A DNA stretch of 64,000 bases, from NCBI GenBank assembly GCA_009760885.1, contig CM019704.1, positions 14,510,929 through 14,574,928 of the forward strand, given 5' to 3'. A model generated the notes under the pieces. It searched no databases. It had not been told where the DNA came from and saw nothing but the letters and a program-made list of their open reading frames with translations. This stretch comes from Achatina immaculata (lineage: Eukaryota > Mollusca > Gastropoda > Stylommatophora > Achatinidae). Positions 43,360-54,902 of this stretch are shown in pieces (position 1 is the first letter of the stretch; every line of letters begins with the position of its first letter). A program made the translations under genes and the position numbers.

Positions 43360-43450
43360 GTTATTATATAAGTGTCAACGTCGATTTGGTACTGATATTA
43401 TTACATGTGCCAACATCGATTTGGCACCGATATTATATAAGTGTAAAGAA
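43360..43450. repeat. Degenerate ~43-bp array, right part
   Basis: ataagtgtcaacgtcgattt, ggtactgatattatt and gccaacatcgatttggcacc match units at 41695-41825. Confidence 0.65.
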
Positions 43451-43714
43451 CAATAATACAGAGAAAGAAAGCTCACTGATATAAGTGTAAAGAACAATAA
43501 TGCAGAGAAAGAAAGCTGGTGAAGCTATCTTTGAAAGGATGCAGAAGTAGGCACTGTAACTCGTTTAACATTTTCCAAAGAACGGATATAAACCTTTAGT
43601 AGTACCAAATGCTAGCACCAAGGCTCAGTGACGCCAGTAAGTAGATTGCGTCACTGTCATTAAGTAGCAAGCCGAGAATATGTCATACCAGATGGAGACT
43701 ATAACGCCGTCATA

Positions 43715-43965
43715 CTGCAGGGAATAAGTGCTTTCTGTCATTCGATTCTTGTCCACCACTGGTCTGAACCCCTCTCAAATCGTGAAATATCTGTGGTGTG
43801 CTGCAATGAATGTATGTGCATGGCTCAAGTACACAAACTGGGTTAGTAAGCTCAAGACAGATATAACAAGCTTACATGACGCCGACCATACTGGGCAGGC
43901 AAATAAGATGGCGACAGCTACCAACATTCAGGTGGACCAGTGGCTGAGAAGTCGGGACAAAGGGT
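43715..43965 (+). pseudogene. Mariner-like transposase N-terminal remnant
   Basis: The frame reads SVIRFLSTTGLNPSQIVKYL, then DITSLHDADHTGQAN and ATATNIQVDQWLRSRDKGFS. This follows the mariner pattern V-I-x-F-L-x-x-x-G-x-x-x-x-E-I, V-x-D-x-x-R-x-G-R-P and N-I-x-x-V-D-x-x-I-x-x-D-R-R, with key residues eroded. No catalytic domain or terminal repeats were found. Confidence 0.5.
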
Positions 43966-45112
43966 TTTCTTTTACGGAATTCTGGCACTGGTCCACAAGT
44001 AGTGCAAATGCATTGCAAAGCAAGGGAACCATATTGAAAAACGCGTGTGTTATTTTTCTGTACTAAATAATTTTGTACGATTCGTATTTTCTAACTTTTA
44101 TTTGATTCAATCTTGTATTTCAGACTTCACACTAACACATGCAGTCTAAGTCATGTTAATATATTTACCCTAAATATATTAAGAGCGTGTGAGAGAGACT
44201 ACGGCTAGCTTCATAAGATCTGGTGGCTCTATACTATTTCTGGACGTGCTGGTGACATGTCAGTTCATCATCATCATCATCAAGCAGCTCCTTTTAAGGT
44301 GGGGCCCATAAGTAAGCCAAACTCTGCAGGACCCCCCCCCCTCAAGGACAGCCACTAACATTAACCCTTTAACAGGTTCTACGATATTGGCGTTTGATCT
44401 TTTATTGGTCATGGACTCCCTTTAAGGCCTGGGAACAACTGTGGACCCTCTCATTAAAAAAAAATAATAATAATATGACCAACATGCTGCTAAGATCAAT
44501 CCATCTGCTGGTCCATGGACCCCCAAAAATCTTTCCAGCGACCTAACGTTAAGAAAAAGGACAAAGGGAGAAAAACTGCAGCAACCACCAGTTATCACGG
44601 CACTGGGCGAAACATTTTGATTCTAATAATTCACAGACATGAGAGCACAGGCGACAGAATCTTCGCTGGGCTAAAGGGCAACTGAAACAAGATATGTCAT
44701 AACAAGACAAGATCATCATCATTATCATCAGGATGAAAATTACTCATTATGAGTCTCACATATATGTTCCCAAGTTTAGAAATAAACTGTGCAACAGGAC
44801 TGACACGTCCTTCTGACATATACGTACAATGTTCGACACTAAAGAATATCTACTGGGTTCATCTCACATGGGAAAGTTTCTTCTCAAATAAAAGTCTCCT
44901 TTTTTTTTAAACTGCATTTGTTATTTGATTTTTTTAAACACTGAGCCAGACGGCTATTCCACATTCGATTACCGCCCTCTCTGGATCTTCCAAATGATCC
45001 CAGTGGAGTCAGTATCGCCCACTTCAAAAACAGGGGCATGAAATGTAAACAGAAATCACTGACAGTGAATTTCGGTGGTGCAAATAAATAATAAATTATC
45101 AGCTCTCCATTC
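43966..45112. other. Unassigned sequence, possible hAT-like pieces
   Basis: Around 44395-44530 phrases such as ggtcatggactccc and ggtccatggacccccaaaaa form a loose inverted pair, as in hAT-like MITEs. A (cat)n lies at 44265-44282 and a poly-C run at 44330-44341. No gene recognised. Confidence 0.35.
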
Positions 45113-46050
45113 AGGTATCCTTGTGAGACAGAATCAAAACCCTGAGACAGACTCCAAAACCCTCAAGCAGAATCAAAACCCTGAGACAGAATCAAAACCT
45201 GAGATATAATCAAAACCCAGAGAAACAATCTCACCCTGAGACAGAATCAAAACCCTGAAATACAATCAAAACCCTCGGACACAATCTCACCCTGAGACAG
45301 AATCAAAACCTTGAAATCTATTTCAACACCCCTGACACACAATTATGCTCTGGGATAGAATCAAAACCCATATATAGACTCAAAACCCTCAGACAGAATC
45401 AAAATCTGAGACACAATTACACCCTGTGATAGAATCAAAACCGTGAGAGAATAAAAACCCTGAGACAGACGGAAAACCCTCAGACAGAATCAAAACCCCG
45501 AGACGCAGTTACACCCTGAGACAAAATTAAAACCTTGAAACAGAATAAAAACCCTTAGATATAATTTTAAAAACCATCAGACAGAATAAAAATTCTGAAA
45601 TAGAATCAAAACCCTGAGATAATTTTTTTTTTAAACTGAGATAAACTCAAAACCCTCAGATGGAATCAAGAGAGACTCAAAACCCTCAGACACAATCATA
45701 CCCTGAGACAGAATCAAAACCCTGAGATAGAATTTAACCCTAAGATAGAATAAAAACCCTAAGAAAGAATGAAAACCCTGACACACATTCAAACCATGAG
45801 GCAGAATCAAAACGCAGAGATAAAAACCCTGAGACAGAATCAAAATCTGTTACAGAATCAAAACCTTGAGATACATCCCTGAGTCAGAATCAAAATCTGT
45901 TACAGAATCAAAACCTTGAGATACATCCCTGAGTCAGAATCAAAATCTGTTACAGAATCAAAACCTTGAGATACATCCCTGAGACAGAATCAAAATCTGT
46001 TACAGAATCAAAACCTTGAGATACATCCCTGAGTCAGAATCAAAATCATT
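45113..46050. repeat. Degenerate ~19-bp satellite with a 50-bp higher-order unit
   Basis: The basic unit is aaccctgagacagaatcaa with frequent variants (acacaatctcac, gatagaatc). From about 45830 to 46045 a 50-bp compound unit (catccctgagtcagaatcaa ... aatctgttacagaatc) repeats about four times nearly unchanged, which looks like a recent local amplification. Confidence 0.9.
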
Positions 46051-47179
46051 TCATGCATCAGAAACCGACAATCAGTGCTTAAAATTCAGTTGTCAGGATT
46101 CTGTTTTCAAAATGGCAAGTGCGGTCGATTAAATAAACTGTTATATTCAAGGACATGAATGGGTCTGGATAAGTTCGCAAATCGAAGAATTCAGTACATT
46201 TCTTACAAAAGTAAGCTGCTGTGACGGGCACAGGTTTCGAACTGAGACAGGAATCGATGGAAGCAATTCAAGCACTGGTATAACTGCCTACTGAAATAAC
46301 AGATATCTGTGGAAAGCTTGCACGAGCACAACAAAAGCAGCAGCAGTCAAGTTTTAAAAGCAAGCTTCCTTTCTGCTGTCATTTGACTTTTAGTTTTAAC
46401 TCCCTCACAAAAGGATGATTTCAGAAAAGTCCAGCTCAAATGGTTACGGTTTGAAGATTATTTAGACTGGAAGTCAAGATTACTTTGCTGGAAGGACCGT
46501 GCAGTTATTGAAGGGCGAATATATTAGATCTCATCCGCATCCTATCCTTTCTTCTCCTGGTGTTCTTGGAAACATGCTGTTACCTATCTTCGACCTAGCT
46601 ATCTGTGCAGGGCCGATGTCTTCTCACGAAGGTTCAGTCTCCCGAAATATCTTCCTCTTTAGTTCTGAAATGTGAAACAAACTATTCCTGACCAGTCACT
46701 ATCCTACTCGATCACTCTGTTTTCAGATCTTCGCAGTGGCCGTTGTTTGCAGTGAACTAAAGCTTTAGTTACAAGGAGGCCAAGAACTACCCAGTCACCA
46801 GTCACCAACTATGTATATGAACTTTATAAACATGCTTATCTTTATCAATCTACATTAGCATAACTACAAACAACAGCACTTATAACTGAACTTTAATGTA
46901 TCATGGGAGGAAAAAAATAAAACAGCAAAAAAGTATAGACCATACTAAGGACGTCCAGACAGCAGCAGATTCTCCAGACACCATGAAAAGATTCTCTTTA
47001 CATCAACACCAGACTGTCTGGAGAGACGAAAAGACCCTCTATACACAATCAGAAAACCCACAGCGTAACCCCAGAACACTCTTCATACAACTTCAGCACT
47101 TTTAGGGAACTATCAGAAAACTCTTCGAGTGCCAAGATATGACCTTCAAGAACACCTTCCGGTACATCCTGAGGATCTT
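46051..47179. other. Unassigned sequence
   Basis: No gene recognised. Confidence 0.4.
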
Positions 47180-47235
47180 TTACATGATGTGATATATGAT
47201 ATGATATGGTATGATATGATATGATATGATATGGT
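47180..47235. repeat. (GATAT)n pentanucleotide repeat
   Basis: gatatgatat units with one or two variants. Confidence 0.9.
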
Positions 47236-47339
47236 GTTCCACCAGCAGAAAGCTTCCTTCTACAACAGAAGTGATAATATTTATATCCCTACCAGCACAT
47301 GAACCTCTTTATATGATCAACAGTGCGTCTGCAATAGTT

Positions 47340-47830
47340 GAAAAGTCTTCTGTAGAAAAACATGTTAAGGGCATGCATCTTTCCCAACGCGACATATGCC
47401 CGTAAGACCTGGACACTTAACAAAACAGCTAAGAAACACATAAATGCCTTTCAATGTAAATGCTACATAAGTTCTTCAAATATTATGGACACAAAAAAGA
47501 ACAAATATATCTATACTACAAAAACTTAATACTGAAGAAGGCTGGCTAGTAAAGAGGATAAAAGAGAGATAACTTAAACATTTTGGACACATTAAACGTC
47601 ATGACAATCTAGAGAAGACGGTCTTGGAAGGGTACACAATGGGAAAAAGGAAGAGAGGAAGACCAAGGCGAAGATGGCTGCAGGACATCGTTGAGGATCT
47701 GCAAATGGATGCATCAGCAGCAGGCCATCTTTCTCACAACTGAGAGGCCTATAGGAGTGCTGTTAGGGAGGCAAAGTTCCACAAGGGACGTGCAAATGAA
47801 TGAATGAAATGAAAGAAAAACCTAACAGGA
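47340..47830 (+). pseudogene. Decayed LINE C-terminus with (AATG)n tail
   Basis: AYARKTWTLNKTAKKHINAF resembles the post-RT Y-G-x-E-x-W segment. After frameshifts it reads GHIKRHDNLEKTVLEGYTMG, KRKRGRPRRRWLQDIVEDLQ and REAKFHKGRANE, the usual G-H-x-x-R ... G-R-P-R-x-x-W ending. It terminates in aaatgaatgaatgaaatg. The RT catalytic core is missing. Confidence 0.7.
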
Positions 47831-48419
47831 AGTGTGGAGATCTCATACGATTTTAACTTTATTTTTATATTTGTCTGTTAAAACTAGTTGTTTTTTTCCT
47901 TGTAGGACAATCCTGATACAACAGATATTCTAGTTCTCTGAAAGCAGTATTCTAGCTTCGATCAACTCAAATAATTATAGAAGTTGTCAACTAATGCCGC
48001 AGGCAAAGAGAAGATAAATAATCATAGTCAAATAAAACCAGTCCAATGATTGGTTCCTGCGTCTTCCGGGTGGACACCAAATCTCGGTCATACAGCCGGA
48101 AGGCTACCGTGTTAAGAGGAACCAAAGACCAATCACATTTGGTAATCTATATTACGCTATCCGATTTGTTACGCACTGCTTAATTGGATGCCGGCAGCAG
48201 AGGCTTGTCTAAGTGACCAGACCGGTTCTAGCTAGAAAGATTGTTCAGGGATCATCTACCAGATACCAAGGGTGGCTTTCCCTCTTTGAACTGACGGAGA
48301 AAACAAATGTCGCAATAATTCTACAGCTTCTTCTTCTTCTTCTACTTCTTCTTCAATCTCTTCAACAAAATACACTATATAACGAAGTAAGACGTAGTTC
48401 GATGCAGCTGTTAACGACT
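47831..48419. other. Unassigned sequence with (TTC)n
   Basis: A (ttc)n stretch at 48328-48353 may be the tail of a lost minus-strand S1-type copy. The region 48150-48180 (tacgctatccgatttgttac) resembles an S1 head. Confidence 0.35.
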
Positions 48420-48722
48420 CACAGCTGACTGTCTGCTTGCGTCATGACTGACGAACCAACGTCAACCAAGACCCTGCACCACCTCTTCATCGGTACTCCC
48501 AATAACACGCTAAAACTGGCTAATGGGACATGGATCGTTCCACTCTTTTAGCTGTGAATTCTTCTAAAGAAGCACTGAATCTCAATGCTTTTTAGCTCCA
48601 TTCCGGATCTGCACAAAAATAACCACCGTGACTCACACTCTATTCGGCACAATAGTGTATGCCTCAACACCTTCATAGCATCAGCTGCAAGGAACATCCT
48701 ACTTGAAGTTCCAGAAGACAAA
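48420..48722 (+). mobile_element. SINE-like family S1, diverged copy
   Basis: acgaaccaacgtcaaccaag, ggtactcccaataacacgct, aaaactggctaatggg, cttctaaagaagcactgaat, tcaacaccttcatagcatca and gctgcaaggaacatcctact occur in the family order. The tail is short (ccagaagacaaaac). Confidence 0.65.
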
Positions 48723-48732
48723 ACAATAATAA

Positions 48733-48737
<5 letters not shown>

Positions 48738-48769
<32 letters not shown>
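48738..48769. repeat. (TA)n microsatellite
   Basis: About 32 nt of TA. Confidence 0.95.
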
Positions 48770-48771
<2 letters not shown>

Positions 48772-49248
48772 CGAAAGACAGTAGACGCATGAACATATTT
48801 ATCCACTGACTGCACATCAAAGGGCCGATCCTAAGCTTCCTTCAAATAAACAGGTGTTTGAATGTTAAAATATATGTCTGCTGTACTATACTGAATCCTT
48901 CACCTGAACCGTTACCCAAGTATACGAGCCGTAAACATGTCTACCTTAGTGCCTTCAAATCTTCACATAGCCTTTCTAACTTTAGACTCCCTTTCATCTG
49001 ATCTGGACAAACGAGAGTCAAGTCCTTCCACCCGAATTAAGCTGTACCAAAGATAGAATCTTGACAATATAAAGAGAGCTGCCGTTTTACCGGTTCTTCA
49101 TACAAAATATTTTAATGGGAGCAAGCGGGATTGTGCGCGTCAAATGATTTGCGTTTGTTTGGATAAAGGCAGTGGCTGTTTCTTATCAACCGGAATGTGC
49201 ATGACTTTGGATTTTTAAAAATAGTTTTCTTTCTGAACATCTCTCACT
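48770..49248. other. Unassigned sequence
   Basis: No gene recognised. Confidence 0.4.
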
Positions 49249-49249
49249 T

Positions 49250-49345
49250 TTGCTCTCTCTCTTACTCTCTCCCTCTCCCTCTCTCTCTCTTTCTCTCTCT
49301 CTCTTTCTCTCCCCTCGTCGTCGTCCTCCTTCTCCTCCTCCCTGG
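49250..49345. repeat. (CT)n and (TCC)n pyrimidine tract
   Basis: ctctctct runs, then cgtcgtcgtcc and ctcctcctcc, directly at the tail end of the following minus-strand S1 copy. Confidence 0.85.
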
Positions 49346-49525
49346 AACTGCGAACATGATTTCATGATCTTCTCTGAACTGGATGTGGTGAGGATGTTGA
49401 GACACAGCAGTGTTAGATTGGAGGTGGTTTACGGCGGATATTTTTGTCAGTCCCTGTGTGGAGTTTGTGTTCAATGCTTCCTTAGCAGATTCCGTCGCCG
49501 TGGCGGTCCCCGCTAAGCCTGTAAC
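49346..49525 (-). mobile_element. SINE-like family S1, 3' half
   Basis: Minus strand: aggcttagcggggac, ctgctaaggaagcattgaac, ggactgacaaaaatatccgc, ctgtgtctcaacatcctcac and gttcgcagttccaggga. Ends against the (GGA)n/(GA)n tract. Confidence 0.65.
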
Positions 49526-49633
49526 TTCTCCACCATTTACACACAATTTGTTCACTACCTACCAACCCATCCACGCACCCAAACCCACCCGTTCGTCCGT
49601 CCATCTACCTTCCCAATCACCCATCTACCCGCC

Positions 49634-49672
49634 CATCCATCCATCCATCCATCCATCCATCCATCCATCCAT
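49634..49672. repeat. (CATC)n microsatellite
   Basis: catccatccatc units within a proline-rich looking, non-coding stretch. Confidence 0.95.
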
Positions 49673-50004
49673 CTATACTACTGCAGAAAATTTAAAGGCC
49701 ACTTGCTAGAACCCTTGCCCAAAAAAATCATATGCAGCCAAATTAAGAACATTTAACATCAGAATCAACCGCATTTGAAATGCAACAAATTCAAACAACT
49801 CTTATGCAAACGTGATAATTCACACGAAAGTTGTAAACTTTAGAAATCATTCAACCATCATCATAAGAGTCACAAGATAAGTACTGTCGAATCTAATCAG
49901 TCAAAATCTGGTATAACCAAAGTCTGGTATAACCACCATTTACGGCTGTTTACCACGTGATTCAATATATCTCTGACGCGTGGAATCCACAAGGGTTCTA
50001 AGAA
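49673..50004. other. Unassigned sequence
   Basis: A short duplication gtctggtataaccaaag / gtctggtataaccacca lies at 49908-49945 near the transposase 3' side and could be part of an element end. Confidence 0.35.
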
Positions 50005-50936
50005 CATTTCTACGGTACAGGCTGCCACTCTTGATGAAGAAAGAGAGTCAGCTGTGAAACATCAGCTGGCGGAGGATGATTAGTTGATACTCTCCGCCCA
50101 AAGACGTCCCATGGATGTTCAATATAAGCAAAATCAACGAGGTGAACGAGCGAGCCACTCCATCCTGACGACTGACTGGTGTTGAATGAAGTCATTAATG
50201 ATACGAGCTGGATGAGAACGACCTTTGTCATCCTGCAAGACTGCATCATTACCCATATGGCCTCCAGTGCAGGCTGAATAAGAGATCGCAATATCACATC
50301 TTGTTACCTTACGTCGGCCAGTGTGCCATTGACGACATGAGAGGGGTCTTGCCTTGACGACTGAAGCCACCCGAGACCGTGACAGAAAATCCTCCATAGC
50401 GATCCATTTTTCGAACTGTGTCATCAGTAAAACGCTCTCTTTCCTCCAAACACGAACCCTGCCATCATTACATGGAAGAATGAAGCGGGACTCCTCTGCA
50501 AAGAGGACTTGTGACTTGTCCACCTGATGTGCTCACAACACCAGATAACACTGGCTCTGCTTTTAGCTGGCGTGAGAGGGATTCTGACTGCTGGTCTTCG
50601 TGAAGAAAGTCTGAATAAGCGTCAGAAAAATTGTCATCTTGCTAACGTTACTGTTTGCAGTATTCATCTGCTGATGTCGTAGAGTGGTACAGATAACTGT
50701 CCGGTGGCGAAGAGCAGACAACAAGAGATATCTGTCATCCTGCCAGCTCGTACAACATGGATGTCTTGAAGGTTTTGGTCTTCTACTCCTCCGGTGGCTC
50801 TAAATCTCTCTAAAAGCCTTTGGATTGTAAAATGCGACACTTCCCAACGTCTTACAACTTGACAAGTGGATTCGCCATTCTCAGCCCATGCAACAGCCAG
50901 AAGGCGTTCTAGGGTGCTAAGACTCCTCTGGGGCAT
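50005..50936 (-). pseudogene. Tc1-like transposase, frameshifted
   Basis: From about 50936 on the minus strand: SLSTLERLLAVAWAENGEST, CQVVRRWEVSHFTIQRLLER and FRATGGVEDQ, an N-terminal helix-turn-helix. After a gap in frame come WVLFAEESRF-like sequence (FAEESRFILPCNDGRVRVWR, first catalytic position changed D to E), LQDDKGRSHPARIINDFIQH (second Asp region) and MEWLARSP. A frameshift near 50140 then gives YIEHPWDVFGRRV (E-H-x-W-D, the third-residue region). The order matches Tc1 family transposases (~340 aa). Frameshifts make it a pseudogene; terminal repeats were not located with confidence. Confidence 0.78.
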
Positions 50937-50940
50937 GGTT

Positions 50941-51534
50941 TTGCAACTGGCAAAAGTGTATTTTTATCACCATTTTTTAAATGAATGAAAAGTGGCACCT
51001 GTTCAGTAGGAGTCCCTATTGCACCTCCATCAGGAATCAGCACGATTTTTTAAAAACTTGCATGGGTTGGCGAAGCGCGTGAATCATACTCCAAATTTAC
51101 GCTTAATATGTTATTGCAATGATTTTAAACATACCATGGTAATCAGTGAGTACTTTTCATACCTCACATGCATATAAAAATGACTGTTTGTGGATGGTAT
51201 TGAAACAAATTTCAGCGAAATTATTCTTTACCGTATCAATATACCAGCTGATATATAAACGTGTTGAAGATAATGGGGTGGTCCTTAACTTTCGTGCTAT
51301 AGGATATATCTCTATCTCTCTCACACAGACACATATGCACAAAACATCTCATTCCGTTAATTCTATTATAAAATAAGGCTGTCGTTAGTTTTATTATGCA
51401 GAAAACAACGATAAAACAGTTGTAATGTCAAGTATGTACACTCTCTGATCCTTGATTACTTTTAGGACTTACACTGACTTTATGAAGATTTTTCAGTTAT
51501 AGACTAATTGAGAAATTAGACTGGCCGAGCTGAA
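50941..51534. other. Unassigned sequence
   Basis: No gene recognised. Confidence 0.4.
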
Positions 51535-51605
51535 AATGCGATGTGCTCTCGTTGCTGGGCGGTTATCAGCCCTACTGAAGGCCGATTGTTAGATTCACAG
51601 TCACA
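51535..51605 (+). mobile_element. tRNA-like SINE head, family S5, copy 2
   Basis: gtgctctcgttgctgggcgg, then actgaaggccgattgttaga, aligns with 18440-18500. The B box is decayed to ttgttagattcac. Confidence 0.4.
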
Positions 51606-52683
51606 TCTCTATTTTTCTTTCTGTGGCGTCGGACGTGTTATGTCTAAAATAGCTCCGGGGTACTCATACCTGCCTGCTTTAACACTTTTCTGAAATATGA
51701 GAACATCTTGAACGATGAGACACCCCAGATAACACAGACGACGATACATGAAGAATGAACATCATATTGACAAAAAATCAGACTCATAAACAGAGAATTT
51801 TGTCCGGGTGAAGAAAAGCGTAAAACGAATTTAAACAAAAAAATATAAGTTTTCAATATTCAAAACATGAAGCATTAAAAAACAGCACAAAAGCCTTAAA
51901 TGAGTGTCTTAAATATGCATTTACACCCGGGCACAGATGAAGCATCCTAACAGAAAATGTAAGCAATGTTTGGCATGTGAGAAAAAAAAGACCACTTTTG
52001 AATACGACTCGCCACTGGAAGGAATCATTACAGAAACTCAATCAGAATATTATCACATCTGATTACAGGTTATCCAGAGGCCGAAATATTGTCTGACATT
52101 CTAAAGAAACCAAAAAAATTGTTTTCATTTATAATTTCCAAATCTTTTTGTGACCGACCCCTTTCTCGTTTAGCCAGGATATAAGATCATCGGACAAAGC
52201 GTTTGTAAAGATCCTGTAGCAAAGATCTCTTGCCAGTTTTCTGAAAAGCAAGGGGCAGTAAGTACTGATAAAAGCAGGACACGGAGAATAAATGATCCGC
52301 CGAGAAGAGTATAACTTCAGAAACACTCCATAACACAAATCAATCGGATATGAATTAAATTAGAAATGCTGAGGTTAGGCAAGCGAAGGAGAGTGCATGA
52401 GAGAGAGAGAGAGAATGATTAATCAGCGCCATGATCGTCCCTCTTTATCTGTGGGCTCCCACACCCCAGGGCAACAACCCCTTTTTTCTGGCAGTGCGAG
52501 AGGATCAAATGTTCGACCTTTATGTAGCAATGAAGGTCTTGCTCTATGGACGAGGAAATTTATGTTGCGTTTACATAGCTGTGTAAGAAATCATACACCG
52601 GGATAATGTTGCTATTTTTATTATTTCAGATGCCACAGTTTGTATATTAATAGAATAATCTAGTATACTTTAATATACAAGGT
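51606..52683. other. Unassigned sequence
   Basis: No gene recognised. (GA)n at 52400-52414. Confidence 0.4.
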
Positions 52684-52715
52684 CTGACAATTAAGTAATG
52701 AGACTGATTTTATCA
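52684..52715 (+). mobile_element. Solo mariner-like terminal repeat
   Basis: caaggtctgacaattaagta followed by atgagactgatttt, preceded by TA, resembles the left end of a mariner and is similar to the terminus at 32899. No right end or transposase was found with it. Confidence 0.5.
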
Positions 52716-52799
52716 TGACCAAGACAAAAATATATACACAGCATACACAGAATATATACACAGAATACACAGCATGGTTGTAGGAAACACCTGGTTTAA

Positions 52800-54530
52800 A
52801 CAACATTCTCGAAGACTGGCAACGTGGTGCAGCCCAGACAAAAAGACTTTTAACCAGACAGACTACATATTAATCAACAAACGATTCCGCAATGCTTACT
52901 GATAACAAAAACCATGCCAGGAGCTGACTGCAATAGTGACCATGACCCACTCTGTGGAAAAATTAGAATAAAGCTAAAGAAAGCATGCAGAAAAGTGAGA
53001 AACATCAAACTGAATACAGAACTCCTTAGAAATGACCAATAACTGCGAGAACAATACAAAGTTATTATAACAAATAGATACAATGCAATAGCAAAGATAA
53101 ATAGTATAGATGAACAATGGGCAATGTTAAGAGATTTTATCCACCAAACTGTTAAGGAGATAATACCACCAAAAAAAGAAGCCTCTAAAAATAATTCGAT
53201 GACAGACGACATATCCCAGTGACCTGATTAAATCCACGTTTCTACCAAAGAAACCAGGTGCAAAGGAATGTGATGACCACCGGACTATCAGCCTCTCATG
53301 CCACATAACGAAGCTACTTCTGAGAATCATTATGAGAAGAACAAGGGAAAAGATAAAAATTGAAATAGCAGATGAACAGTTTGGATTTGTTGAAGGAAAG
53401 GGAACACACAATGCCATTTATGCTTTACGAACACTAACAGAAAGAGTTTTAGAAGTACAGATCTCTACTTATGCTTCATTGATTACACCAAGGCATTCGA
53501 CAAGGTGAAACATAATGAAATTATTAAAATGCTTGAAGACATCAATATAGATGGCAAAGACCTGATGATTGTAAAACATTTATACTGGCAGCAAGAAACA
53601 GCAATTCAAGTTGAAAATAGAACTGGAAAATATCAGCCTATAAAACAAGGGGTGCGACAAGGATGTGTACTATCTCCAGACCTTTTTTCTCTGTATAGCG
53701 AGAATATTCTAAGAACAATCATCACAGAACTAGGCATAAAAATTGGAGGATACAATATTAACAACCTTCGGTATGCTGACGACACAGTACGGATAGATGA
53801 GAACCAACAAGACCTGCAAAATCTCTTAGATAAAGTGGCCAAAGAAAGTGAACAGAAAGACCTTACTTTGAACATCAAAAAGACAGAGACTATGGTTATA
53901 TCTAAGAAACAGAATCCACCAGCATGCAGTATAAGTAAAAAGTTAAAAGGTGCAGAAATTCAAATACCTTGGAACAGTAATAACTTCTGATGGGAAATGC
54001 AGAACAGAATAGGCCAAACAAAGACTGCATTTCAGAGAATGAGAAACATATTATGCAACACATCCTTATCAATGAATGTTAGAAAACCAGTCCTAAAATG
54101 CTAAATTGAACCTATCTTGTTATATGGAAGTGAATCATGGACAATAGGCAGGTCTGCACAAAAATCATTGGAAGCAACAGAAATGTGGTTTATTAGAAGA
54201 ATGTTGCGAATCTCCTTGACAGCAAAAATAACTAATGAATAATGTATGAGAAGAGCTGGAGAGATAAAAAAAACCTTGTCAAAAAGATAAGAAAGAGACA
54301 ATGTACTTTCATAGGTCATGCAATGAGAAGAGGGGGCATTGAAAATATTATAACAACAGGAAAAATAGAAGGAAGAAGATCAAGAGGAAGACCAAGAGAA
54401 ATGATACTGGACAGTCTGACAGGATGGTGTGAGAGGAAATCACCAACAGAACTGATGGCCTGCATGAAGGATCGTGTACTGTGGAGAAGCATAATAGCCA
54501 ACGCCAGTCGGCACGGCACATGATGATGTC
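52800..54530 (+). pseudogene. LINE, endonuclease C-terminus to 3' end, frameshifted
   Basis: Starts in the endonuclease with TDYILINKRFRNA and a CNSDHDPL catalytic SDH box. Linker sequence follows, then RT: CDDHRTISLSCHITKLLLRI (motif 2), [39 protein letters not shown] (motif 3), [20 protein letters not shown] (motif 4) and [17 protein letters not shown] (motif 5 with intact YADD). Later pieces are LLYGSESWTIG and KRQCTFIGHAMRRGG, and it ends WRSIIANASRHGT plus stop and a short (ATG)n. At least five frame changes are needed, so it is dead. The clade is unassigned. The fragment at 63627 belongs to a similar family. Confidence 0.85.
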
Positions 54531-54732
54531 ATCTATAAAGCAAAGCATGGAATCCAAAGACGCAACCTTCATCTACAATCTGGCAACTTTTCATCGCCGC
54601 CCGATATGCAGATGACAAACAAGCCGCCATTTATTGACCTAGTTAGAAGTGCATTGTCACGTGATCAGCAGTAATTGGCTACAGTCACTTGTCGTCCGTG
54701 CGTGTAACAGTATTATCCAGTTTAGGCTACTC

Positions 54733-54888
54733 ATACTTACCTGGCACGGAAGGCACCATGATCAACAAGATGGTCCTTCCACAACAGGCTAAGTAGATTT
54801 TAATCTACAAACCCTCACCACCGTTAGGTGGTAAACTTATCTAGCCAGCCCTTGCGGGTTTTAAAAAAAATAAATACATTTTAAAAAA
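54733..54888 (+). pseudogene. U1-snRNA-like retrocopy with target duplications
   Basis: Begins atacttacctggcacggaag, gcaccatgatcaacaagatg and gtccttcc...aggctaag, which corresponds to the U1 5' end (the ACUUACCUG 5'-splice-site recognition sequence) and stem-loop I. After ~60 nt the match to U1 is lost. The remainder includes a taaggtggt hairpin and ends gggttttaaaaaaaataaa, an A-rich tail. A 14-bp repeat tttaggYtactcat flanks it (54721-54734 and 54889-54902, one mismatch). The structure is that of a retrotransposed small RNA, possibly a chimera; it is not a normal U1 gene. Confidence 0.6.
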
Positions 54889-54902
54889 TTTAGGTTACTC
54901 AT

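Noticed and set aside
51657..51680. A second U1-like start (tactcatacctgcctg)
   Set aside because: Only about 12 nt resemble the U1 5' end and nothing downstream matches stem-loop I.
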